DNA of 37,380 bases. Source: Bacillus sp. USDA818B3_A. Lineage in GTDB: Bacteria > Bacillota > Bacilli > Bacillales > Cytobacillaceae. Of this stretch, positions 1-8,200 are shown one piece after another. The stretch lies in assembly GCF_009928415.1 (NCBI RefSeq), contig NZ_JAABNN010000030.1:1-37380 (forward strand), written 5' to 3'. The translations under genes and the position numbers were made by a program. The notes under the pieces were generated by a model. It was not told the origin of the DNA. It made no database searches and worked only from the letters and a program-made list of their open reading frames with translations. Numbering within the stretch: the stretch's first letter is position 1; every line of letters begins with the position of its first letter.

Positions 1-313
1 CCTCCATTGCAAATTCAGGAGATTTATGACGTGAATCATAGGCAATGACAACTCCGCGATTCTTTGCTTCTTCTCCTTGTTCTTCTATGTAAGCAGCTAA
101 TCCTGCTGATGCCTTGCGTACGGTATAAAGGTTCATACGGTTGGTACCTGCGCCTATTTCCCCGCGCATTCCACCTGTGCCAAACTCGAGATTCTTATAA
201 AATAATTCTTCAAGTTGTTTTTCATTTCCCTTAACTGCTTCTAATTCGCTCTTTAACTCATTGTCTAACTCTTCAAATTCAATCCAACTACTCGCTATTG
301 CTTTCCATTCCAT
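1..313 (-). CDS. pgcA: Alpha-phosphoglucomutase, N-terminal part (cut by window edge)
   Basis: Only the first ~104 codons are present; the rest lies left of the window. The translation starts MEWKAIASSW and contains LEFGTGGMRGEIGAGTNRMN followed by a VIAYDSRH stretch, which are hallmarks of the phosphoglucomutase/phosphomannomutase family (PgcA/YhxB of Bacillus). The catalytic phosphoserine loop would come later and is not visible. The enzyme interconverts glucose 6-phosphate and glucose 1-phosphate in the cytoplasm, feeding UDP-glucose for glucolipid and teichoic acid synthesis. The ATG at 313 is preceded by AGGAGGGA (minus strand, 321-329). Family identification is confident; nothing can be said about the missing C-terminal part. 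Confidence 0.9.
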   Translation of the reverse strand, partial: MEWKAIASSWIEFEELDNELKSELEAVKGNEKQLEELFYKNLEFGTGGMRGEIGAGTNRMNLYTVRKASAGLAAYIEEQGEEAKNRGVVIAYDSRHKSPEFAME

Positions 314-432
314 TGATGTATTCCCTCCTATTTCAGTACATACAATATTTCTAAATTTAGGTCGGTTATTCCTCTACAAATATCGAGATAAAAACCGACA
401 ATTTTTGCAGAGCACTTGAAAAAGTTTCCCAT

Positions 433-438
433 ATTATA
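433..438 (-). promoter_or_regulatory. Possible -10 of the pgcA promoter and structured leader
   Basis: On the minus strand a TATAAT lies at 438-433, about 120 nt upstream of pgcA. The -35 at 17-18 bp is poor. The intervening leader holds an inverted repeat, GTCGGTT at 361-367 with AACCGAC at 393-399, of unknown role. This is a weak call. Confidence 0.35.
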
Positions 439-483
439 ATACCTCAAAAATGATGCTAATAACATATAGGACTAAAAACAGGC

Positions 484-514
484 ATAATAAAAAGCCTGCA
501 GAGATGCACAGGCT
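484..514 (-). terminator. Rho-independent terminator of the yhcU-like gene
   Basis: AGCCTG (493-498) pairs with CAGGCT (509-514). On the minus strand the hairpin is followed by TTTTTATT (492-484). It sits 14 nt after the stop of the minus-strand gene ending at 528. Confidence 0.75.
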
Positions 515-527
515 AAAAACTTTTGCT

Positions 528-914
528 TTATATAATTAATTCATTATCAGCTTTTGTATATATGCTAAGCATAGTGCTTTTCATATTTTTCCCATCCATA
601 AACTGTTCAAAATCAAATGGGAAACATAATCCAAATTCATTCAGAGTGGCTGCATTTTTGTTAAAAACCATTTCATATTGTTCGTCCAGGGGTGACGATT
701 CTAATATTGAAATAACTGTTTGAATGCTTGTCATAACTTGAAATGCGTCTTTTAATGTATTAAAATCCAAAGACGTATCCAAGACCTTTAATTCTGCAAA
801 ATGATTTATTTCTTCATCGCTAAAATATAAAGGGAAAATATTGGAGTAAACGTACCTCACCAGTTCATTAATCTCTTCTTCTTGACTTGGTGTCGAGGCA
901 AAAACTATTTTCAC
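528..914 (-). CDS. yhcU: YhcU-like DUF5365 family protein
   Basis: This is a small acidic soluble protein of 128 residues with no signal peptide or membrane segment (starts MKIVFASTPSQ). Its size, composition and position next to a YhcT-like pseudouridine synthase and pgcA match Bacillus YhcU (about 131 aa), a conserved protein of unknown function. The start is GTG at 914 with AAAGGTGGG about 9 nt upstream. It is transcribed divergently from the pseudouridine synthase gene and ends in its own terminator. The family assignment rests on remembered similarity and synteny; no function can be assigned. Confidence 0.65.
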   Translation of the reverse strand: MKIVFASTPSQEEEINELVRYVYSNIFPLYFSDEEINHFAELKVLDTSLDFNTLKDAFQVMTSIQTVISILESSPLDEQYEMVFNKNAATLNEFGLCFPFDFEQFMDGKNMKSTMLSIYTKADNELII

Positions 915-928
915 TTAATAACCCACCT

Positions 929-956
929 TTGCCATCGCTTATTTCTGTCATAATAG
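929..956 (+). promoter_or_regulatory. Candidate promoter of the pseudouridine synthase gene
   Basis: TTGCCA (929-934), 16 bp, TAATAG (951-956) form a sigma-A-like element about 70 nt upstream of the ATG at 1024, inside the divergent intergenic region. Spacing and the -10 are not ideal. Confidence 0.4.
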
Positions 957-1023
957 ATATGATAAGAATAACATAATTTCTTGTTTATTTTGCGTGGTAA
1001 TTATTGATAATAAGGAGTTAAAA

Positions 1024-1947
1024 ATGACCATTATAAAACGTACGGGTGAATGGCTGCAAATCATCGTCCCAGATGAATGGGATGGGATGACAGTGGATAA
1101 TCTTTTCCGGGAGGTTTGGGAAGCACCCAAAAAGTTGACCCATCAGTTCCGCAGTGAGAATAAGGTCTTGCTCGAAGGGGATCGAGTGAAGTGGATCAGC
1201 CCTCTTGTTTCTGGATCCAAACTGCTTCTCCATCTTTTTGAAGATGAGGCTTCTCAGATAAGACCGACCTATCATGATTTAGATATTTTGTTTGAAGATG
1301 ACCATGTATTGATTATCAATAAACCTCCATTTATGAATACACATCCCAATGACCCGGAAAAAGAATCCGACTCATTAATAAACGCTGCAGCCTTTTATCT
1401 TTTATCAAAAGGAGAATCAGCCAATGTTAGACAGATTCATCGATTAGACCGGGACACATCTGGAGCCATTCTTTTTGCCAAACATGCACTGGCGGGTGCC
1501 ATTTTAGATAGAATGCTTGAGAAACGTGAAATAAAAAGAACCTATATTGCCGCCTTACACGGTCGATTAAACAAGCGGAAAGGCACAATAAACATGCCAA
1601 TAGGGCGTGACAGGCACCATGCTACTAGACGAAGAGTATCCCCATCTGGACAAATGGCCGTCACGCATTTTGAAGCTTTAAATGAAGGCAAGCAAAAAGG
1701 CTTTACCTTTGTTAAGGCTTGGCTGGAAACAGGGAGAACCCATCAAATCAGGGTTCATTTCAGCCATTTGGGTCATCCCTTGGTAGGGGATGTTTTATAC
1801 GGTGGTGAGCCGATTATTAACAGACAGGCTCTCCACGCAGCAAAGCTTGAATTTATCCATCCTTTTACTAAGGAAATAATTATTTGTCACGCTCCATTAC
1901 TTGATTTGCCCGATATTTTTCAAGCAATTGATTTGAATTCAATATAA
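1024..1947 (+). CDS. yhcT: RluD-type pseudouridine synthase (YhcT-like)
   Basis: This 307-residue RsuA/RluA-family enzyme isomerises uridine to pseudouridine in rRNA or tRNA. The catalytic motif is seen as IHRLDRDTSGAILFAK, with the essential Asp in RLD. The downstream blocks ETGRTHQIRVHF and HPLVGDVLYGG are typical of RluA/RluD proteins. The exact target uridine cannot be read from sequence. The start chosen is ATG at 1024, because AAGGAG ends 7 nt before it; an upstream in-frame GTG at 994 has no ribosome site. Length fits B. subtilis YhcT (about 302 aa). It is monocistronic and ends in a strong shared terminator. Confidence 0.88.
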   Translation: MTIIKRTGEWLQIIVPDEWDGMTVDNLFREVWEAPKKLTHQFRSENKVLLEGDRVKWISPLVSGSKLLLHLFEDEASQIRPTYHDLDILFEDDHVLIINKPPFMNTHPNDPEKESDSLINAAAFYLLSKGESANVRQIHRLDRDTSGAILFAKHALAGAILDRMLEKREIKRTYIAALHGRLNKRKGTINMPIGRDRHHATRRRVSPSGQMAVTHFEALNEGKQKGFTFVKAWLETGRTHQIRVHFSHLGHPLVGDVLYGGEPIINRQALHAAKLEFIHPFTKEIIICHAPLLDLPDIFQAIDLNSI

Positions 1948-1980
1948 AAAGGATGTCTCTCATTTGAAGAGACATCCTTT
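1948..1980. terminator. Bidirectional terminator
   Basis: A perfect 13-bp stem (1948-1960 with 1968-1980, loop CATTTGA) starts just after the pseudouridine synthase stop and precedes the end of the convergent GlsB gene. A and T runs form the outer stem on both strands. Confidence 0.85.
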
Positions 1981-1993
1981 CTCTGTGCACTCT

Positions 1994-2248
1994 TTAGTCG
2001 GCTTTCCTAAAGGCACGCATAATGAAACTTAATAAGAGAACCAATACTGCGGCTCCTATAATGGCAGGGATGATCGCAAAATCAGCCACATTAGGTCCCC
2101 AGTCCCCTAAAATCGCTGTTCCTAACCATGCACCAACAAAACCTGCAATGATATTACCAATAATGCCCCCCGGAATATTTCTTCCGACTATTAAACCTGC
2201 TAACCAGCCGATAATTCCACCAACAATTAATGACCAAATGAAACTCAT
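1994..2248 (-). CDS. GlsB/YeaQ/YmgE family stress-response membrane protein
   Basis: This is a very hydrophobic 84-residue protein with three predicted membrane segments (about 4-23, 31-50, 58-78). The glycine-rich pattern IVGGIIGWLAGLIVG...GGIIGNIIAGFVGAWLG is the signature of the transglycosylase-associated/GlsB family (PF04226). Bacillus members such as YwzA and YdaS are general-stress proteins; the molecular role is unknown. The ATG at 2248 has AAGGAG 9 nt upstream. A sigma-B-like element lies further upstream. It is monocistronic and convergent with the pseudouridine synthase gene. Confidence 0.85.
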   Translation of the reverse strand: MSFIWSLIVGGIIGWLAGLIVGRNIPGGIIGNIIAGFVGAWLGTAILGDWGPNVADFAIIPAIIGAAVLVLLLSFIMRAFRKAD

Positions 2249-2323
2249 TTAGAACACTCCTTTTTAGTATTCTTCATTTCACTTTAAGCAGTTATTTACT
2301 AAAATGACTGCTGTACCTATAAA

Positions 2324-2348
2324 GTACCCATTTTTAAATTTTATACTC
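2324..2348 (-). promoter_or_regulatory. Possible sigma-B promoter of the GlsB-family gene
   Basis: On the minus strand GGGTAC (2329-2324) matches the sigma-B -10 consensus GGGTAT at 5 of 6. GAGTAT (2348-2343) sits 13 bp upstream as a poor match to GTTTAA. It lies about 75 nt before the start codon. Known regulation of the family makes this attractive, but the -35 is weak. Confidence 0.35.
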
Positions 2349-2456
2349 ATTGAAAAATTAATTAATCAAATCCTCACATAAATAAAAATCACTAGGCTAA
2401 ATTATAAAGGACTATCTATTTAATTAAAGGGTAAACAAGTAATCAGAAAATTCTAA

Positions 2457-2484
2457 TGTTAAGTTTTTGTAAATTTAACGTAAA
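2457..2484 (+). promoter_or_regulatory. Candidate Pho box (three repeats, 11-bp period)
   Basis: TGTTAA (2457), TGTAAA (2468) and CGTAAA (2479) are direct repeats exactly 11 bp apart. Read on the other strand they are TTTACG, TTTACA and TTAACA, which fit the PhoP consensus TT(A/T/C)ACA with about 5-bp spacers. They lie upstream of a phosphate-transport operon, with a possible -10 TAAAAT at 2512-2517. The rest of 2249-2570 is AT-rich with no gene visible. Confidence 0.45.
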
Positions 2485-2570
2485 TTCTTTCTTTTTTCGA
2501 CATATTTCAGATAAAATAATTTTCGTGCGCTACACATTAATCAATTGTTTATTATTGGAGGTAAACCTAT

Positions 2571-3185
2571 ATGGCTAAAAAAGTAGATAAATTCTCTGCA
2601 TTGTTAAGTAACATTGCTTCGAATCTCGATGAAAGTGTAGATTTTTTTGCAGATTACAAATTGAAAAATATCAGTGATCTAAAAATCTTTTCTGAGAAAA
2701 TGAAAGAATTTGAATCTAAAGGTGACACCTTCGTTCATGAAGTTATTAAAGAACTTAACGATGCCTTCATCACGCCAATTGAGCGGGAAGACATCCTGCA
2801 GCTTGCGATGAGCATGGACGACGTTCTTGACGGTCTTGAAGCCTGTGCTGCCCTTTTTGAAATGTACTCCATCACTCAAGCAGATGAGTTTATGTTAAAG
2901 TTTGTTGAAGCAATTCAAGAAAGTGTTCATGAGATTCAAAAGTCAGTTGACCTGCTTTCTAAAAAGAAATTGTCTGAAATTAGAGAACATGCCATTAAAA
3001 TTAAAGATTTCGAATCAAAATGTGATAATATTTTACGTCAATCAATCAAACATTTATTTACAGTTGAAAAAGACCCGATCCGTATTATTCAATATAAAGA
3101 AATTTATGAAGACCTTGAGGATATTGCCGATTACTGCCAAACGGTTGCAAATACCCTTGAATCCATTATCATGAAAAATGCATAA
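2571..3185 (+). CDS. DUF47 (PhoU-like) protein paired with PiT transporter
   Basis: This 204-residue, almost entirely alpha-helical soluble protein belongs to the DUF47/PhoU_div family (YkaA-like). Blocks such as ESKGDTFVHEVIKELNDAFITPIEREDI and the second-half echo FESKCDNILRQSIKHLF show the two-fold helical-bundle repeat with acidic metal-binding E/D positions. Family members are nearly always encoded directly before a PiT phosphate permease and are thought to modulate it. Here the permease starts 11 nt downstream, so the pair is an operon. The ATG at 2571 has TTGGAGG 9 nt upstream. The regulatory role is inferred from the family. Confidence 0.9.
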   Translation: MAKKVDKFSALLSNIASNLDESVDFFADYKLKNISDLKIFSEKMKEFESKGDTFVHEVIKELNDAFITPIEREDILQLAMSMDDVLDGLEACAALFEMYSITQADEFMLKFVEAIQESVHEIQKSVDLLSKKKLSEIREHAIKIKDFESKCDNILRQSIKHLFTVEKDPIRIIQYKEIYEDLEDIADYCQTVANTLESIIMKNA

Positions 3186-3196
3186 GGAGCAAAAAA

Positions 3197-4198
3197 ATGA
3201 GTCTTGTACTAATTTTAACCATCTTAATTGTCATTGGTGCCCTTGCATTTGATTTCATTAATGGGTTCCATGATACAGCAAATGCTATTGCAACATCCGT
3301 TTCAACAAAAGCTTTAAAACCGCGGCAAGCTATTTTAATGGCGGCGGTTATGAACTTTATTGGGGCACTAACATTTACCGGGGTTGCTAAAACCGTTTCA
3401 AAGGACATTGTCGATCCCTTTACCTTAAGCAATGGGTCAGTGGTTATTCTAGCAGCTCTTATTGCAGCTATTTTTTGGAATTTACTAACCTGGTATTACG
3501 GTATCCCAAGCAGTTCATCACATGCGATTATCGGTTCGATTGCTGGAGCAGCTATTGCTGCTGAGGGTTTTCATTCATTAAATTACGGCGGCTTCATAAA
3601 AATTCTTGAAGCGCTCATCCTTTCACCAATATTAGCTTTTGTAGTCGGTTATATAGTTTATAGCATTTTTAAAGTTGCTTTTAAAAATTTCAACTTAACA
3701 AAAACAAATCGAAATTTCCGTTATATTCAAATTGCAACAGCAGCTTTGCAATCTTATTCACACGGTACAAACGATGCACAAAAATCAATGGGTATCATTA
3801 CCTTAGCTCTTATTGCTAATAATTATTTGCATCCGGATGCTGACATCCCTTTCTGGGTACAATTAAGCTGTGCGACTGCAATGGGGTTAGGTACATCCAT
3901 CGGCGGCTGGAAAATTATTAAGACGGTTGGCGGAAAGATTATGAAGATACGTCCAATCAATGGTGTTGCAGCCGACATAACCGGTGCAGCCATCATTTTC
4001 GGGGCTACTTTCATTCACTTGCCTGTCAGTACGACACATGTTATTTCCTCAGGTATTCTTGGGGTAGGTGCTTCTCATCGCCTTAAGGGAGTGAAATGGG
4101 GCACAGCACAACGGATGTTAATCACTTGGGTGATTACCCTTCCAATCACAGCTTCAATTGCGGCTATTTGCTACTATATCTTAAATTTATTCTTTTAA
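3197..4198 (+). CDS. pit: PiT-family inorganic phosphate transporter
   Basis: This 333-residue polytopic permease has about 10 membrane segments. The two inverted PiT signature motifs are present: GFHDTANAIAT (residues 23-33) and SHGTNDAQKSMG (from about 188, with N192 and D193). These correspond to the conserved GANDVANA-type motifs that line the transport path. PiT proteins import metal-phosphate complexes using the cation gradient. The second gene of the DUF47-PiT operon, its ATG has AAGGAG upstream. The B. subtilis counterpart is YkaB. Substrate specificity (phosphate rather than sulfate) is inferred from the DUF47 partner and the possible Pho box. Confidence 0.9.
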   Translation: MSLVLILTILIVIGALAFDFINGFHDTANAIATSVSTKALKPRQAILMAAVMNFIGALTFTGVAKTVSKDIVDPFTLSNGSVVILAALIAAIFWNLLTWYYGIPSSSSHAIIGSIAGAAIAAEGFHSLNYGGFIKILEALILSPILAFVVGYIVYSIFKVAFKNFNLTKTNRNFRYIQIATAALQSYSHGTNDAQKSMGIITLALIANNYLHPDADIPFWVQLSCATAMGLGTSIGGWKIIKTVGGKIMKIRPINGVAADITGAAIIFGATFIHLPVSTTHVISSGILGVGASHRLKGVKWGTAQRMLITWVITLPITASIAAICYYILNLFF

Positions 4199-4221
4199 AA
4201 CCAGAGTATTATTTTCTGGTC

Positions 4222-4258
4222 AGGCTATCGAAAAACTCTCGATAGCCTTTTATTTTTT
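4222..4258 (+). terminator. Terminator of the phosphate transport operon
   Basis: AGGCTATCGA (4222-4231) pairs with TCGATAGCCT (4239-4248), loop AAAACTC, followed by TTTATTTTTT. A smaller CCAGA/TCTGG hairpin (4201-4219) precedes it right after the stop codon. Confidence 0.9.
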
Positions 4259-4269
4259 CCTTATTCCTC

Positions 4270-4299
4270 TTAACAATTCACCGCGTTAGTTGTTATAAT
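4270..4299 (+). promoter_or_regulatory. Sigma-A-like promoter without a following ORF
   Basis: TTAACA (4270-4275), 18 bp, TATAAT (4294-4299). Transcription from here would pass through the palindromic repeat at 4326-4418, a hairpin at 4483-4500 and a strong terminator at 4507-4536 before reaching the gene at 4617. No coding sequence lies in between. Confidence 0.4.
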
Positions 4300-4325
4300 T
4301 TTATTAATTTAGAGTTTGGAACATG

Positions 4326-4419
4326 TCTGGTGATTGGCGCTCCAGGCACTTCGCTTTCCGCGGGCGTGCCGGGGAGCCTCCCCGCGGAAAGCGAGTGCCA
4401 GGAGCGGAAATTAACAGGC
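4326..4419 (+). repeat. Palindromic intergenic repeat, short copy
   Basis: This GC-rich island has a near-perfect stem of about 19 bp: 4345-4364 pairs with 4381-4399, with one bulged base. Degraded terminal inverted repeats flank it (GGTGATTGG at the left, TTAACAGG at the right). It is a shortened version (about 94 bp) of the 134-bp element found at 20155 and 20527; the central CGGCGC...GCGCC hairpin is absent. The local GC content contrasts sharply with the AT-rich flanks. No transposase is present. Confidence 0.85.
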
Positions 4420-4506
4420 CCAATTGCAGGGACAATCTAATCTATAAATTTGCTATTTAGATTCTGACAACATAATAAATCGGCGAGAAAACTTTCTCGA
4501 CAATCT

Positions 4507-4536
4507 AACCAGAGAATTATTTCTCTGGTTTTTGTT
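4507..4536 (+). terminator. Strong terminator upstream of the yitT-like gene (attenuator or orphan)
   Basis: AACCAGAGAA (4507-4516) pairs perfectly with TTCTCTGGTT (4521-4530), tetraloop TTAT, then TTTGTT. There is no ORF between the previous terminator and this one, so it ends either a non-coding transcript or an attenuated leader of the gene at 4617. Confidence 0.8.
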
Positions 4537-4616
4537 ATTCATTCCATCAATCCACTTCTAATTATGACTTTGTTTCATATTTTATTTATAAGGACAAGTC
4601 TTAGAGGTGAGTAATA

Positions 4617-5192
4617 TTGAAGGAAAAGGTATTTGCCATGTTGATTGGTTCTATTTTATTAAGTCTTGGAATTAATGGTTTTTTAGTCCCTTACCATTTA
4701 TTGGACGGCGGTGTGATAGGATTGGGGCTAATCATTCATTATTTTTACGGATTGCCTACAGGACTGAGTATTATCTTCTTGAGTCTTCCTTTATATATTT
4801 TAGCTTGGTTTTTTGAACGACGTTATTTTTTCTATAGTCTGCACGGATTAATTATCTCTTCTTTTTGTATTGATCTTTTTTCTTTTATCAATGGAAAAAT
4901 ACAAATTGGGATTCTACCCAGCACGATTATTGGAGGAATTCTTGTTGGAGTTGGCATTGGTCTAATGCTTCGGTATGAGACAAGCACGGGAGGGACAGAT
5001 TTATTAGCCCAGCTGTTAACTAAATTTACTTCAATTAATATCGGAATTATTATTTTCTTAATTGATGGTCTGATTATTACGAGCGGAATCCAAGTAGTCG
5101 GACTCGAAAAGTTCTTTTATTCCCTTCTTACAATCATCTTTGTAGGTTTGATGACCACCGTTACGGTTTCAAAGAAGCCTCTAACCCATTAA
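4617..5192 (+). CDS. YitT family membrane protein, short form without DUF2179 domain
   Basis: This 191-residue protein has five to six membrane segments. The family marks are GINGFLVPYHLLDGGVIGLG near the N-terminus and GLMLRYETSTGGTDLLAQLL at about 120-140, the conserved TGGTD motif of YitT/DUF161 proteins. Most Bacillus paralogues are about 280 aa and carry a C-terminal cytoplasmic DUF2179 domain; this one stops after the membrane part. The function of the family is unsettled (transport suspected). The start is TTG at 4617, with AGAGGTGAG ending about 6 nt upstream. It is a single gene closed by a terminator. Confidence 0.8.
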   Translation: MKEKVFAMLIGSILLSLGINGFLVPYHLLDGGVIGLGLIIHYFYGLPTGLSIIFLSLPLYILAWFFERRYFFYSLHGLIISSFCIDLFSFINGKIQIGILPSTIIGGILVGVGIGLMLRYETSTGGTDLLAQLLTKFTSINIGIIIFLIDGLIITSGIQVVGLEKFFYSLLTIIFVGLMTTVTVSKKPLTH

Positions 5193-5222
5193 AGCCACCT
5201 TGCAGAAAGTCAAGGTGGCTTT
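5191..5222. terminator. Terminator between convergent genes
   Basis: AAAGCCACCTTG (5191-5202) pairs with CAAGGTGGCTTT (5211-5222). The T run is better on the plus strand (yitT-like gene), but the hairpin also lies directly after the stop of the minus-strand glycosidase gene at 5228. Confidence 0.8.
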
Positions 5223-5227
5223 TAAGT

Positions 5228-8200
5228 TTATTTATTCGTATCAGTCAAATCAATTGAACCGAATGTTTTTTGCATTATTCCATAAGATGATTTCAACCGT
5301 TCATAAAAAGCAGGCTGGTCCCATTTATTCCAATTATAAAGAATGGCATCCTTCTGTTGCACCTGACCAGAAACTCGCTTCGGAATCGTTTGATTCACAC
5401 CGCTCTGATCGGTTGTAACAACAGCCGCCCTGAGCCCGCTGATCTCCACACTCCCTGACAGCCCTTGTTTCCAAACATCTCCCATTGCTTCTTTTTGACT
5501 TGGATCTTTTACATTTAATAGCTGCCATGGAATCCTTCCTTCTATCACCTTTTGATCCTTACTCACACTTATGTCTGTCAAGGAATCAAAATCCTCTCTT
5601 GCAGGATTCGCATTTCCGTACTTTAAAACACCTGTTTCATAATCTTGAAATGGGATTACTTTCTTGGTAGTAGGAATGGTTTGCTGTTTATTTAATGCCA
5701 AGCGGATGGGATTAAATACCCCATTATCCTTCTCAGCAGCAAACGGTTCTTCCGGAATCATCTTTAGAAGTTTGCCATACTGATAATAGAAGGTATCATA
5801 ATAACTATCAATTAAGATTCGAGAATCATTTGGTCCCTGAAGCTTAATAAGAAAATCTATTCCGTAATCTGTTTTAATCTTTGTTTGTTTCGTTAACGGA
5901 ATCGTTGTTTGTCCTTGGTTTCCAATCGTATCAAGCATTAAATAGGTACCTTCATTTTTAAAATCTACCGGGCTGTTATATTTTAGTAAAAAATACAAAT
6001 AACCGCTGTCTGAAGTGAAACGTACTTCCTTTAAGCTTTGTTTAGTATCCGATTGGGATCCTTTTTTAACTCCTGCAATATCCCAGTCACCTGCTGTACC
6101 ATCAACAGTGATAGCTGTCTCCTTACTTCCTGGTTCAAATCCAAGCAAACCAAAATGCTGTTCATTTGTTTGCTGGTTATTCCAGTACGGCCGGCGGTCT
6201 GGATTGTCATAATCCATCGTGTTCCAGGTCCGCTTAAACCACTCATCCTGCCATGTAAATACAAGTCCGCCAGCATATTGCTCTGATACAATCGATTGAT
6301 ATAAACGCTGATTAGTTTTACCTTGTTCCTCTTCAGAGTTAAAGCCTTGATTCATTCCATAAGGGTTCTCATGGGTTAATCCCCTTGAAGAAGGAACACC
6401 AAATTCCGCTACCAAGATCGGCATATGATGAGCTGATCGCAGGTCATGAAGATAGCCGGCGTAATTATTTTTCTTTCCGTCTGTGTCCTTATAGTCTAAA
6501 TATTTCTTTTCATAACTAAGAAAATCCGGATAGTATGGATAAATATGATAAGAAGCAAACAGTCCTGATTTAAAGGCAGCTGAGGCCTTGATATGATTGG
6601 GATCTACCGATACCATATCTTCAGTTTCCAATGGTTCAGATGGATGGCTGAGCAAATCAGTTGTCAGCCAGTTCGTAAAGCTCATCGAATGCTGCCATTT
6701 GTATTGCGTTGCCTCATAACTTGCAGCGTAATCCATTAATTCAGCCAGCCAAATTTCAAATGGATTGGCATCATCCGTTTCAAAATACTCTCCATTGAAT
6801 TGAGACATTCCGGAATGTATAGAATTAGTGTTGGTTACCATTGCCGGGTCCCACTCTGTTCCGATAATCATGCCGATGACATACTTAGAGATATTATATT
6901 TATACTCTCCTGAGGCATGGCCGGTCCGCTCGGCAAGGCTCGCATTCCCGTGGATAATATCTATCATATTTTTTATCTCTAATTTGGCATCATCTATATT
7001 TACCTTTGCAAAGGCATCCTGGGTTTTAATTAAATTTTCTTCATTCACCCATGTTCCATGAAATAAGTATAAAGGCGTTTTAGCGATTTGGTTATATTCG
7101 TAAAAAGCTTCATAAAACTGGGGAGGATGAAGGGTATAGACCCTGATGGCATTGGCATTCATGGCTCCTATTTCCTGAAACCAGCGAAAATATTCTTCTT
7201 TTGTAATGGCTGCTTCGCCAGGAAAATAGCCGGGTCTTCCAATCCCCATATTTACACCCTTAATTAAAAAATCCTGCCACTTTCCATTTTTTTTGATTTG
7301 AATGTAGGATTCATTCGTTTTACTGTTTATCTTCAGACCATTGTCCTCAACCAATTCTACTTTTTCTTGTGGATTAACCTGTTTCAGAACATTACCTAGG
7401 ATCTCTTTCATCATGGGTACATATGCTGACCAATAAAAAGAATGATTGGTTCCGAATAATTTTTTCCATTTATCAAAACCTAACGTCTGGTAAATTCCAG
7501 GTACATCCGCCTCATCGGCATAGTCTCCTGAAAAATAGTAGGAATTATATTTTGCCGTTTTGTGGGAAATAACCGCTGGGAACTCGGTAGGTATCCCATA
7601 CCCCTTTAAGGTTTCGGCAGCCTTTTTGGAAACAGGCACCTCGTAATTGGCTAAAACCTCGTTACTATTTTTAGGCTGAATGATATCAAACCAATACTGA
7701 TATACTCCATCAATATTTTGAGAGAAATGTTTTTTCCCTTGACTAGTTAAATTAAAATTCAATCCGGAATTTTTCAAATCATCTTTCCCGATGATGACCA
7801 CATAATCATTTTTATTAACAAATACAAATCCTTCTCCATTGAAATCCCATTTATGATCTTGCTTTTGGTAATTTTCCTTTACCCACTCAGGTACCTCTTC
7901 ACTATTTAAATCTGTGAAGTACCTTCCAATCCAGCCTGACCATTCTACATTCAGTAAACTTGAAATTTCTTCCTTGGCCTCGTCTGAGGTGGGACTGGCG
8001 AAAGTATTGAATTCAGCAATTAATGTTTTAGGTTTAGGCTGGATAAGTGCCTTCTTGAGCTGCTTAACCTCACTTAGTGTTAATCCTCCATATATTTTTT
8101 CGGACTTCTTGCCTTCAGAATTCTCACCATAAAATTCCTTCTCATACACACCGTATTGGTCCGTCAAGTAAAATACATCATAATTTGTTAAATCTTTTGG

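Noticed and set aside
2022..2252. Plus-strand ORF opposite the GlsB-family gene
   Set aside because: It is the antisense shadow of a clear membrane protein gene and has no ribosome site.
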